This document shows positions 47,541 to 54,936 of a stretch of DNA of 64,000 nucleotides, one piece after another (positions within the stretch are counted from its first letter, which is position 1; each line of letters starts with the position of its first letter). The notes under the pieces were generated by a model that searched no databases, was not told the origin of the DNA, and worked only from the letters and a program-made list of their open reading frames with translations. A program made the translations under genes and the position numbers. Source of the DNA: Candidatus Promineifilum breve (lineage in GTDB: Bacteria > Chloroflexota > Anaerolineae > Promineifilales > Promineifilaceae); NCBI RefSeq assembly GCF_900066015.1, contig NZ_LN890656.1, positions 434,001-498,000 on the forward strand, given 5' to 3'.

Positions 47541-47697
47541 TGGAATCCACAGATTTCACAGATTTCGCAGATTGAAAAAGTGGTCGGTGGACAGTGTGCT
47601 GTGGGCAGTAAGCAATTTTCAGGCCGTCCACTGCTCACTGTCCACTAACCACTGTTCTTAATCTGTGAAATCTGTGAAATCTGTGGATTCTCTTCTT
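47541..47697. repeat. Repeat families R2 and R1, nested
   Basis: GGAATCCACAGATTTCACAG at the left and its complement TCTGTGAAATCTGTGGATTC at the right enclose an R1 core (GTGGACAGTGTGCTGTGGGC ... GTCCACTGCTCACTGTCCAC). Confidence 0.85.
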
Positions 47698-47959
47698 AGA
47701 CCACTAGATTGATCAACGCCCCTTGAATCACCCGCGCCAGGAGCAGGACGATCATCGGGCTGAAGTCCAGCCCACCCAGCGGCGGCAGCAGGCGGCGGAC
47801 GGGGTTGATTATCGGGTCGATGACGCCGTTGACGATGCGTATGATCGGCCCCCACACCGGATGATACGGGTTCGGCCGCACCCACGACAAAACGATGTGG
47901 GCCAGGATTAAAAGGTAAAAGATGTTGAAGATGAGATTGATGACAGTAACTGCACCCAT
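47696..47959 (-). CDS. YggT family membrane protein
   Basis: An 87-residue protein with two membrane helices (about 5-25 and 65-85) and the conserved SWVRPNPYHPVWGPIIRIVNGVIDPIINPVRR loop. YggT proteins occur near the YggS gene and FtsZ/division genes and are implicated in envelope or osmotic homeostasis. The neighbour upstream is indeed yggS, about 100 bases away with R7 repeat between them. C-terminus is short. Confidence 0.9.
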   Translation of the reverse strand: MGAVTVINLIFNIFYLLILAHIVLSWVRPNPYHPVWGPIIRIVNGVIDPIINPVRRLLPPLGGLDFSPMIVLLLARVIQGALINLVV

Positions 47960-47980
47960 ATGATTGCTATCCTCTTATTT

Positions 47981-48064
47981 GTAGGGCGGGATGGTATCCC
48001 GCCCAGCTACACGCGATTATTATCCCATATGGCCGGCCGGAGGCGGGATACCATCCCGCCCTAC
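47981..48064. repeat. Repeat family R7, two copies facing each other
   Basis: GTAGGGCGGGATGGTATCCC and GGCGGGATACCATCCCGCCC flank a short spacer between yggS and yggT. Confidence 0.85.
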
Positions 48065-48804
48065 AGCCCCCTTTCGCCGAAGAGCGCCCGCCCCACCCGC
48101 ACGTGGGTCGCTCCTTCCTCGATGGCGATCTCGAAATCGTCGGTCATGCCCATCGACAGGCGCGGCCCGCCCGGTTGCGGTAACAAGTCAGTCACCTGCT
48201 CGGCCAGCGCCCGCGTGCGGCGAAACACAGCGCGAATGACCTCCGGCGGCGCGTCCCAGGGGGCCATCGTCATCAGGCCAACCACGGGCAAGCCGGGTTG
48301 CGCGGCCGTGTCACTAATCATTTTACGCAGATTGGCGACCTGAGTTGCATCCGTCTCCCAGCGGGCCACGGCCAGCCCGTGCTTCTCGGCCTCGCCGGAG
48401 ACGTTGACCTCGATGAAGCAAGGCAACGGCCGCCCATTCGGCCGCGCCGCCGCCAACCGCCGGGCGATCTTGTCGCGCTCCAGGGCGTGGAACACGTCGG
48501 CGTGGGTCGCGGCCAGGTCGGCCTTGCGGCTCTGCACCGGGCCGATGAGATGCCAGACGAGGCCGCACTCCGCCCCCAGCGCGGCCTCGACGATGGGGCG
48601 CTTGGCGGCCAGCTCCTCCGGCCGGTTCTCGCCAACGTGGCGCAACCCGGCGGCGTGGGCGGCGATGACCAGTTCGGCCGGCCAGGTCTTGGTGACGGCG
48701 ATCAGCGTCACCGCCTCGGCCGGTCGCCCGCTCCGCTCGGCCGCCGCCGCCATGCGGCCCAGCACCGCCGCCCGCCGCTCGCGTATTTCGTCTACGTCGA
48801 TCAT
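48061..48804 (-). CDS. yggS: Pyridoxal phosphate homeostasis protein, YggS/PLPBP family
   Basis: A 247-residue single-domain alanine-racemase-like TIM barrel. TLIAVTKTWPAELV (about 33-46) holds the PLP-binding Lys (Lys39). WHLIGPVQSRKAD (typical WHFIGxLQ-K motif), CFIEVNVSGEAEKHG, VGLMTMAP and SMGMTDDFEIAIEEGATHVRVG (phosphate grip) follow in family order. It buffers PLP and affects amino-acid homeostasis. It precedes yggT in the same direction. Confidence 0.95.
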   Translation of the reverse strand: MIDVDEIRERRAAVLGRMAAAAERSGRPAEAVTLIAVTKTWPAELVIAAHAAGLRHVGENRPEELAAKRPIVEAALGAECGLVWHLIGPVQSRKADLAATHADVFHALERDKIARRLAAARPNGRPLPCFIEVNVSGEAEKHGLAVARWETDATQVANLRKMISDTAAQPGLPVVGLMTMAPWDAPPEVIRAVFRRTRALAEQVTDLLPQPGGPRLSMGMTDDFEIAIEEGATHVRVGRALFGERGL

Positions 48805-48831
48805 GGCTGCCTATTATCCGCGGATTAAGAA

Positions 48832-48990
48832 GAAACCACAGATTACACAGATATAAGAGGTTTGATCCGCAGATTACGCAGATTACGCAGATTTCTAAGA
48901 ATAATTCTTTAATCTGCGTAATCTGCGTAATCTGCGGATCATATCTTCTTTTTCTTCCATCTGTGAAATCTGTGAAATCTGTGGATTCTC
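48832..48990. repeat. Repeat family R2, two nested palindromes
   Basis: CCACAGATTACACAG and TCTGTGAAATCTGTGGATTC at the ends enclose a perfect inner hairpin of CGCAGATTACGCAGATTACG against CGTAATCTGCGTAATCTGCG. Confidence 0.85.
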
Positions 48991-48998
48991 CTTCTCCC

Positions 48999-49514
48999 CT
49001 AGCAATCGAACACGAACCAGCAGATGTCATTGCGCAATCGCATGTCGTCCAGCACCAGCGCGCGGATGGCCGCCGGCAGTTGCGCGCGCTGCCATTGGCA
49101 TTCGCGGCGCGCGGCCGACTCGGCCTCGTCCGCCGGCGCGGCGGCCCGCGCGGCCCGGATGGCGTAGGCCGCGGCCCCCAACTGGTGGGCGGCCACGTGG
49201 GCCACGGCCGCCGCCTGCCCCGCGGCATAGGCGGCAAAGCGCGGGCCGCCGCTCAGCTCTCTGGCCGCGGCGTTGGCGTGGCCGGCCGCCGTGCGCGCCG
49301 CGGTCATCGTCACCTCGCCGCGCGTCCAGGCCCGCCCCAAGGCGATGGCCCGGCGCGGCCGGTCGTCGCTGGGGCGTTCGGCCTCGAACAAGGGCAAGAC
49401 GTGGGCGGCGCAATCGGCCGCCCACAGCGCCAGCAGATGATGAGCGGCATCCTGGAGTGTGCCGCCCCGCCGCAGGGTGATGAACCGGGGGTCACGCTTT
49501 TTTGGCAATATCAT
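48999..49514 (-). CDS. Imm_5-like putative immunity protein
   Basis: A 171-residue all-alpha, Ala-rich protein. LLALWAADCAAHVLPLFEAERPSDDRPRRAIALGRAWTRGE (about 28-70), AGHANAAAREL and AAAVAHVAAHQLGAAAYAIRAA match the putative immunity protein Imm_5 pattern, linked by comparative genomics to polymorphic toxin systems. No toxin gene is next to it. There is one Cys-Trp pair at the C-terminus (DICWFVFDC). It is an orphan immunity-like gene, or has a different, unknown role. Confidence 0.75.
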   Translation of the reverse strand: MILPKKRDPRFITLRRGGTLQDAAHHLLALWAADCAAHVLPLFEAERPSDDRPRRAIALGRAWTRGEVTMTAARTAAGHANAAARELSGGPRFAAYAAGQAAAVAHVAAHQLGAAAYAIRAARAAAPADEAESAARRECQWQRAQLPAAIRALVLDDMRLRNDICWFVFDC

Positions 49515-49526
49515 TTGTTTACTTGG

Positions 49527-49625
49527 AAAGATTGACAGGATTAACAGGATGAACGGGATTTGAATTCTTCAATAGGCGATTCTATGCCCTTTGAAGCCAA
49601 TCAATCCTGTCAATCCTGTCAACTC
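49527..49625. repeat. Palindromic repeat, family R15
   Basis: GATTGACAGGATTAACAGGA at the left and AATCCTGTCAATCCTGTCAA at the right, in the gap between the sugar dehydrogenase and Imm_5-like genes. Confidence 0.8.
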
Positions 49626-49689
49626 CTCAAGGGCTGGTCGCGATGACTGATATTCCCAGGCCCACTTTATCAGTTCGTGGTTTTTCCTC

Positions 49690-51129
49690 TTACTCCCCCA
49701 TATAAGCAATGCGGAAGATAATCCCCGTCGCCCAGTCGGCCACGTAGAGCGCCCCGTCCGGCCCCACGGTCAGGTCGATGGGCGCGGCGAAGCCGGTGGC
49801 GAAGGTCGCCGTCTCTTCGCCGCCGGGGCTGAACCATTCGACGCGCTGCGCCTCGGGGAAGGCGCTCCAGAGCGTCACGAACAGGCTGTTATAGAAGCCG
49901 GGGAAGGCGTCGTCCAGATAGGCCGTGATGCCCGTCGGCGACGCATGGGGCACGAAGGTGTGCAGCGGTTCAACGATGTCCACGTCGGCCGGGGCCGGGA
50001 AGCACACCGCGCAATCGTACCACGGGTAGCCGTGCTCGCCGCCCGGCACAATCAGGTTGAACTCCTCCGGCGGGCCGAAGTCGGGCATGTTGTCCGTGCC
50101 GAACAGGTTGCCGTCGGCGTCCCAGGCGATGTCGTAATTGTTGCGCAGGCCGCGGGCATAGGTCTCCACGGTGGTGCCGTCGGGGCTGAAGCGCAGGATG
50201 CTGGCCTCCCAGGGGTGCAGCTCGTCCTGCTCGCCGGTGTTCGGCCCGGCCAGGATTTCGCCGTGGTCGGCCCGCGCCCCCACCGCCATGTAGCCGAAGC
50301 CGTCCGGCCCAAAGGCGATGCCGTTGGCCGAGTGCATGGCCGTGTAGCAACAGGGGATGCCGGTGATCAGGTCGGTCACCACGCCGTCTTCCACCACCGC
50401 CAGCCGCGCCTCGCCATCGACGTTGAGATCGATCAGCCGGCTGGCGACGTAGAGCCGCGCCGTGCCCGGCTGGAAGGTCAACCCGGCCGGGGCCAGGAAG
50501 CCGTCGCTATACAGTTGCGGCTCGCCGCCCGCTTCAATGGTGAAAATCTCGCCGGCCATCGTCGCCACGTAGAGCAGGCCATCCGGGCCAAAAGTGATCA
50601 CGTTCGGCTGCCCCTCCACGCGGGCGTAGTAGGTGGCCGCGAAGCCCGCCGGCACCTGGATGCGCGCCTCCCAGCCGGCCACGTCGTCGTTGCAGGGGTA
50701 TTTGTCGCTGCATTCGCTCTTTTCGTAGCGCGGCTGGGTGATGCCGTCGAACGGCGCGGGTGTGGCCGAGCGATCCACCTCAAGCGCAACCGGGGCCACG
50801 GCCACGACGCCGCCCTCGGCCGTGGCTGTGGCCTGGGCGGTGGGCGTGGCCGCCGGGGTGGCCGAGGCGGCGGGGGCTTGGGTCGCTTGCACGGCCGTCG
50901 CCGGCAGTTCGCCGAGGAATGGCAGGTCGGACGCCGTCGTGGGCTGGTCGGCGGCCGGTTGACCGGCGGCCGGTTGTTCGGCGGTCGTGTCGGCCGCGGT
51001 CGGCTCAATGGCGGCCGGCGGCGCGCTGGAGCCGCAGCCGGCGGCGATGAATAAGACGATGGACAGCAGGGCCACGCCCATCAGGCGCGCGCTGTGTCCG
51101 GGAACAAGGTTGTTGGGTTTGGTACTCAT
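49690..51129 (-). CDS. PQQ-dependent sugar dehydrogenase-type lipoprotein
   Basis: A 479-residue exported lipoprotein. A lipobox (LFIAAGC, about residues 26-32 from the ATG at 51129) is followed by a long Ala/Thr/Pro linker (about 35-125). A soluble glucose/sorbosone-dehydrogenase-type propeller (about 135-479) follows: VITFGPDGLLYVATMAG, HSANGIAFGPDGFGYMAVGARADHGE, RNNYDIAWDADGNLFGTDN, PGGEHGYPWY and TVGPDGALYVADWATG. It oxidises a sugar or acts as a carbohydrate-binding homologue. The ATG at 51129 has AAGAGAAACC upstream; a longer upstream frame is unlikely. Confidence 0.88.
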   Translation of the reverse strand: MSTKPNNLVPGHSARLMGVALLSIVLFIAAGCGSSAPPAAIEPTAADTTAEQPAAGQPAADQPTTASDLPFLGELPATAVQATQAPAASATPAATPTAQATATAEGGVVAVAPVALEVDRSATPAPFDGITQPRYEKSECSDKYPCNDDVAGWEARIQVPAGFAATYYARVEGQPNVITFGPDGLLYVATMAGEIFTIEAGGEPQLYSDGFLAPAGLTFQPGTARLYVASRLIDLNVDGEARLAVVEDGVVTDLITGIPCCYTAMHSANGIAFGPDGFGYMAVGARADHGEILAGPNTGEQDELHPWEASILRFSPDGTTVETYARGLRNNYDIAWDADGNLFGTDNMPDFGPPEEFNLIVPGGEHGYPWYDCAVCFPAPADVDIVEPLHTFVPHASPTGITAYLDDAFPGFYNSLFVTLWSAFPEAQRVEWFSPGGEETATFATGFAAPIDLTVGPDGALYVADWATGIIFRIAYMGE

Positions 51130-51219
51130 TGGTTTCTCTTGGGGGTTGGCGTCGCATTGGGACGCCGTAATATTGGCGGCGGGTTGTAGGCAATTAACCA
51201 ATTAATTGACATAATGTAG

Positions 51220-51284
51220 GGGTCAGGCAACCGGGAAAGGTGTTGTTGGAAAACGGTTTGACTTCTCTCCCGGTTGCCTGACCC
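51220..51284. repeat. Palindrome with perfect 17-bp arms
   Basis: GGGTCAGGCAACCGGGA (51220-51236) pairs perfectly with TCCCGGTTGCCTGACCC (51268-51284). Confidence 0.9.
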
Positions 51285-51306
51285 TTCTTCGGTCGCGGAA
51301 GAAGAA

Positions 51307-51371
51307 GGGCGAGGCAGCGGCGAGACAAGTGGGTTCTGCATGGCGCGGTTGGTTTCGCCGCTGCCTCGCCC
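51307..51371. repeat. Second palindrome with perfect 17-bp arms
   Basis: GGGCGAGGCAGCGGCGA (51307-51323) pairs perfectly with TCGCCGCTGCCTCGCCC (51355-51371). It has the same arm and loop length as the neighbouring palindrome, but a different sequence. Confidence 0.9.
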
Positions 51372-51454
51372 CTACCGATATGGACATGTCTATGTACATG
51401 CAATTGTTAATGCCCTAAAGAGCGCGCGCCCCTCCGGCAGTGCGTTTATGCGTC

Positions 51455-51565
51455 TTGACAAATAAATACGGATATAGGTTCGTAGGTGGAGCTTCCAGCT
51501 CCACGTCCGCAGAGCGGGTGGAACTGGAAGTTCCACCTACATGGGTATCCGCATTATTTTGTCAA
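51455..51565. repeat. Repeat family R6, intact copy
   Basis: TTGACAAATAAATACGGATA at the left and TATCCGCATTATTTTGTCAA at the right form outer inverted arms around GTGGAGCTTCCAGCTCCAC ... GTGGAACTGGAAGTTCCAC. It preserves the single TACG that is duplicated around the insert in the copy at 38693. Confidence 0.9.
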
Positions 51566-51671
51566 AGAGCATCAACGCACTTTGTGTATCAGCCTCGGGA
51601 TTCATCCCGCGCTGCGTGCCATGAACCATGGGATTAGCGGGAGAACATTCGACTATGCGAAATCGACGCCA

Positions 51672-52109
51672 TTACCGTTCCAACCACAGCGTCACCGGCC
51701 CGTCATTATGAATCTCCACATCCATATGCGCCCCGAACACGCCGGTGGCGACGGTGAAGCCGCCGTCGCGCAATAATTGTACCAGATAATCGACCAGCGG
51801 TTCGGCCTGCTCCGGCACGGCCGCTTCGGTGAACGACGGCCGCCGCCCCTTGCGCGCGTCGCCATACAGCGTGAATTGGGATACGACCAGGATTTCCCCG
51901 CCCACGTCGGCCAGCCCCCGGTTCATCTTGCCCGCCTCGTCGTCGAAGACGCGCAGCCCGGCGATCTTGGCCGCCAGCCATTCGGCCTCGGCCCGGCCGT
52001 CGCCGTGAGTCACGCCGACCAGGACGACGAACCCTCGCCCAATGCGGCCGACGACCCGCCCCCCCACGCTAACCGCGCCCCGCGAGACGCGCTGGATCAA
52101 GGCTCGCAT
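51672..52109 (-). CDS. dtd: D-aminoacyl-tRNA deacylase
   Basis: A 145-residue enzyme that removes D-amino acids (and Gly from tRNA-Ala) from mischarged tRNAs. It begins [17 protein letters not shown], and the two active-site signatures are [12 protein letters not shown] (about 78-89) and the C-terminal [11 protein letters not shown] with the Gly-cisPro-type motif (here NDGPVT, about 134-139). Complete and normal length. It is the last gene of the minus-strand polysaccharide cluster, 79 bases after the RmlA-like gene, and may simply ride on that transcript. Confidence 0.95.
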   Translation of the reverse strand: MRALIQRVSRGAVSVGGRVVGRIGRGFVVLVGVTHGDGRAEAEWLAAKIAGLRVFDDEAGKMNRGLADVGGEILVVSQFTLYGDARKGRRPSFTEAAVPEQAEPLVDYLVQLLRDGGFTVATGVFGAHMDVEIHNDGPVTLWLER

Positions 52110-52117
52110 GATGCAAA

Positions 52118-52184
52118 GTGGTCTGTGGTCTGTGGTCTGTGGTCAGACCTCTGCACTGACCACAGACCACAGACCACTGACCAC
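52118..52184. repeat. Palindromic repeat R1 variant (GTGGTCTGTGGTC)
   Basis: GTGGTCTGTGGTCTGTGGTC faces GACCACAGACCACAGACCAC, between dtd and the RmlA-like gene. A related piece is at 58624. Confidence 0.85.
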
Positions 52185-52188
52185 GATC

Positions 52189-53256
52189 CTAAAGAATCCC
52201 CACCTTGCTATGGTCGCCCACGGTCAGCTTCAGCGCCTTGGGGCGGATGGGCGAGCGGGCCACGACCACGTCGCGGCCGATCAGACTGTCCTGGATGCGC
52301 GCCTCGATGTCGAGGATGCGGCTGTTCTCCAGCACCATCGAATGCTCGATCTCGCTGTTCTCCACCACCACGTGGTGGTCGATGCTGGTGTAGGGGCCGA
52401 CGTAGCTGTTGATAATGCGCGCGTGCTCGCCGATGATGGCCGGGCCGCGCACCGTGCTGTTGATGATCTCCGCCCCGCGCTGGATGGTCACCCGGTGATC
52501 GACCTTGCTGTCGCGGTCAACGTAGCCCTCGATGGCGTGCTCGATCTCCTCCAGCACCAGGTCGTTGGCCGAGAGCATGTCGCCCGGCGCGCCGGTGTCG
52601 ATCCACCAGCCGCGATGGATGTAGGGATGGACGGTGCAGTTGTGATCGACCAGCCATTGGATGGCGTCGGTGATCTCCAGTTCGCCGCGCCACGACGGCT
52701 TGATGCGGTCGGCGGCCTCGAAGATGTGGTGGTCGAACATGTAGATGCCGACCAGGGCCAGATCGCTGGGCGGCACTTTCGGCTTTTCGACGAGGCGCAC
52801 GATGTGGCCGTCCTCGCCCAGTTCGGCCACACCGTACTGCTCGGGGTGCTCGATGCGCGTCAGGACGATCTGGCTATTCCAGTCGCTGGTGGCGAACTGG
52901 CTGATAAGAGTGCTGATGCCGCCCTGGATGACGTTGTCGCCCAGGAACATGACAAAGCGGTCGTCGCCGATGAACGGCTGGGCGATCTTGACCGCATGGG
53001 CCAGCCCCAGCGGCTTCTCCTGGGGGATGTAGGTGATATTGACCCCCCAGCGATTGCCGCGGCCGACGGCGTCCTTGATCTGTTCGGCCGTGCTGCCGAC
53101 GACGATGCCGATGTCATCAATGCCCGCGTCGCGAATCGATTCGATCACCCGAAAGAGGATCGGCTTGTTGGCGACGGGGATCAGTTGTTTGGCGTTGGTG
53201 TACGTCAACGGATAGAGGCGGGAGCCGGTGCCCCCGCTGAGGATGAGTCCTTTCAT
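52189..53256 (-). CDS. Glucose-1-phosphate thymidylyltransferase, long form with beta-helix
   Basis: A 355-residue sugar nucleotidyltransferase. The activation motif GGTGSRLYPLTYTNAKQLIPV (about 8-28, cutting at 20) matches the RmlA/RfbA family; FLGDNVIQGG (metal-binding Asp, about 105), PEQYGVAELGEDG and EKPKVPPSDLALVGIYMFD follow. Residues about 245-355 are hexapeptide/left-handed-helix repeats. It should form dTDP-glucose or similar as donor for surface polysaccharide. Downstream rml genes are not adjacent. The rhamnose pathway is thus incomplete here, or another sugar is made. Confidence 0.88.
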   Translation of the reverse strand: MKGLILSGGTGSRLYPLTYTNAKQLIPVANKPILFRVIESIRDAGIDDIGIVVGSTAEQIKDAVGRGNRWGVNITYIPQEKPLGLAHAVKIAQPFIGDDRFVMFLGDNVIQGGISTLISQFATSDWNSQIVLTRIEHPEQYGVAELGEDGHIVRLVEKPKVPPSDLALVGIYMFDHHIFEAADRIKPSWRGELEITDAIQWLVDHNCTVHPYIHRGWWIDTGAPGDMLSANDLVLEEIEHAIEGYVDRDSKVDHRVTIQRGAEIINSTVRGPAIIGEHARIINSYVGPYTSIDHHVVVENSEIEHSMVLENSRILDIEARIQDSLIGRDVVVARSPIRPKALKLTVGDHSKVGIL

Positions 53257-53267
53257 GCGTGCCCCTG

Positions 53268-53455
53268 TTTCAGTGGTCAGTGGATAGTGGATAGTGGTCA
53301 GTGGTCAGTGGTCAGTGGTCAGTGAATAATCTAGTTGAACGATAATCGTCTTTTCTGTCTTTTTGTCTTACTGACGACTGAAGAACGATAGCGATTGCGA
53401 TAGCGATTGCGACAGCGATTGCGAACGCGCCCCACTACCCACTGTCCACTATCTA
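53268..53455. repeat. Repeat families R1 and R12
   Basis: AGTGGTCAGTGGATAGTGG-type units at the left, CGATAGCGATTGCGATAGCG-type units in the middle and CCACTGTCCACTATC at the right. It fills the gap between BY-kinase and RmlA-like genes. Confidence 0.85.
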
Positions 53456-54100
53456 TCCATAATACTCGCGCATCGATCTGTCCTGCGGCGCGTTGGTCAG
53501 GGTGGCGCCGATGATGCGGACGTTGGCCTTCTCCAGCAGTTCGCGCGCTCGTTCGGAGTGGTCGCGGCGGGTCTTGCCGGCCTGGATGACCAGCAGCACG
53601 CCATCGACCTTGGCCCCCAGGATGGCGGCGTCGGCCGCGGCCATCACCGGCGGCGCGTCGAACAGCACGAAATCGGCCCGCTCCAGCAGTTGGTCGATGA
53701 GCCGGCCCATACGCGCCGCGCCCAGCAGGTCGGCCGGGTTGGGCGGCTTCGGCCCGCTGCTCAGCAGCCATAGATTTTCCACGCTCGTCTCTTGCAGCGG
53801 CAGGTCAACGGTCTCGTCCAGGGCCAGGCTGGTCAGGCCGGGGGTCATCGCCAGGCCGAATAGCTCATGGAGCGTCGGCCGCCGCAGGTCGCAATCGACC
53901 AGCACGGTGCGCCGGCCGCTCTGGGCCATGGTCACCGCCAGATTGGCGACGGTCGACGACTTGCCCTCGCCCGCCGCCGGCGACGTGACCACCAGCGTGC
54001 GCAGCGGCGCGTCGAGGCTATAGAAGGACAGATTCGTCCGCAAGGAGCGATACGCCTCGCTGGCCGGCGAACGGGGGTCGGAGATGGTTACTAATGCCAT
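53453..54100 (-). CDS. BY-kinase, CpsD/CapB-type tyrosine-protein kinase
   Basis: A 215-residue cytoplasmic tyrosine kinase that controls polysaccharide assembly. SPAAGEGKSS (Walker A, about 40-49), TVLVDCDLRRP (Walker A', about 66-76) and ADFVLFDAPPV (Walker B, about 138-148) are all intact. The C-terminus ends in EYYG, much shorter than the usual Tyr cluster, so phosphorylation sites are few. Its transmembrane activator is one of the Wzz-type proteins encoded just upstream (54193, 54882). Confidence 0.9.
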   Translation of the reverse strand: MALVTISDPRSPASEAYRSLRTNLSFYSLDAPLRTLVVTSPAAGEGKSSTVANLAVTMAQSGRRTVLVDCDLRRPTLHELFGLAMTPGLTSLALDETVDLPLQETSVENLWLLSSGPKPPNPADLLGAARMGRLIDQLLERADFVLFDAPPVMAAADAAILGAKVDGVLLVIQAGKTRRDHSERARELLEKANVRIIGATLTNAPQDRSMREYYG

Positions 54101-54116
54101 AGTGTCTCTTATCTTA

Positions 54117-54192
54117 GGTTCTAGGTGCTAGGTGCTAGGTTCTAGGGGAAGAGCGCTCTTCCCCTAGAACCTAGCACCTAGCACCTAGAACC
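54117..54192. repeat. Long palindrome, family R10
   Basis: GGTTCTAGGTGCTAGGTGCT ... and its exact complement facing through GGGGAAGAGCGCTCTTCCCC: an almost perfect 75-base hairpin in the gap between Wzz 1 and the kinase gene. Confidence 0.9.
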
Positions 54193-54843
54193 TTATTCTT
54201 GCGGTATTGCCCCAATGACGGGAATCCCCAGATAGCGCTCCACGTCCTCGCCGCGGCGCATGACGCCGGAGGCCAGCCACTCCAGCAGGAAGATGAGGGC
54301 CACGCCCAGCAGCAGGCCAAAGACGGCCCCGGCGGCGGTGTTGATCATCGTCCGCGGCCGTTCCAGTCCCACCTGCGGGTCGTCGATGAACTCAATGAAA
54401 ATGCGGTCTTCCAGCCGTAGCCGGTCGTTGTCCTCGTTCTGTTGCTGCCGAAAGATGTCGCCCCAGGTGCGGGCGATGTCGTTGGCCAGATTGGGGTCGG
54501 TGTTTTCCACGGCCAGCGTAATCACGTAGCTGCCGCCGTCGGAGGCCACGCGCATGTTGCCCAACAGTTCCCCGGCGGTCATGTCCAGTTGCAGTGCGTC
54601 GATGATGCCCTGGGCGCGGTAGCTGCTGTAGAGCCACTGCTGGTAGCCGCTGAGCAGCTCCTTGGCCGCCTGGGCCTGCCCGTAGTCGGTGCGCGACGGC
54701 TTCACCAGCAGCCGCAGCGTGGACTCGTAGACCGGCGTCTGGATCTTGCTGAAGCCGAACGCCGCCGCGGCCGTCAGGGCCATGAGCAGCAGCACCAACC
54801 AGCCGCGCTGGCGTAGTATGCGAAAATAGTCGCTCAGTTCCAT
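54193..54843 (-). CDS. Wzz-type polysaccharide chain-length regulator 1
   Basis: A 216-residue membrane protein: SDYFRILRQRGW then one helix (about 14-34), an extracytoplasmic coiled domain (about 35-170) and a second helix (about 172-192) followed by VERYLGIPVIGAIP, which has the Pro-rich motif leading to kinase contact. It resembles CpsC/YveK activator of BY-kinases. Pairs with kinase gene downstream. Confidence 0.88.
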   Translation of the reverse strand: MELSDYFRILRQRGWLVLLLMALTAAAAFGFSKIQTPVYESTLRLLVKPSRTDYGQAQAAKELLSGYQQWLYSSYRAQGIIDALQLDMTAGELLGNMRVASDGGSYVITLAVENTDPNLANDIARTWGDIFRQQQNEDNDRLRLEDRIFIEFIDDPQVGLERPRTMINTAAGAVFGLLLGVALIFLLEWLASGVMRRGEDVERYLGIPVIGAIPQE

Positions 54844-54850
54844 AGTGCCT

Positions 54851-54936
54851 CAAATAAGAGAATCCACAGATTTCACAGATTTCACAGATTTATCTTTCCA
54901 TCTGTGAAATCTGTGTAATCTGTGGATTTGTTTTTC
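54851..54936. repeat. Repeat family R2 overlapping the end of the second Wzz gene
   Basis: AATCCACAGATTTCACAGAT and ATCTGTGAAATCTGTGTAAT arms. The right half lies inside the coding frame of the gene ending at 54882. Confidence 0.85.

Larger units (their letters stand above)
51130..51671. other. Gene-free region with palindromes
   Basis: 542 bases between the PQQ-type gene and dtd. It holds two perfect 17-bp-arm palindromes (51220-51284, 51307-51371), and an R6 element (51455-51565). No plausible gene was seen. Confidence 0.8.

Noticed and set aside
47960-48343. Plus-strand open frame over R7 repeats and the end of yggS
   Set aside because: Antisense to yggS; first part is palindromic repeat.
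54117-54192. Intrinsic terminator ending the Wzz 1 transcript
   Set aside because: Very stable hairpin but no T run on the coding strand and the operon clearly continues; better explained as repeat family R10, though partial termination is possible.
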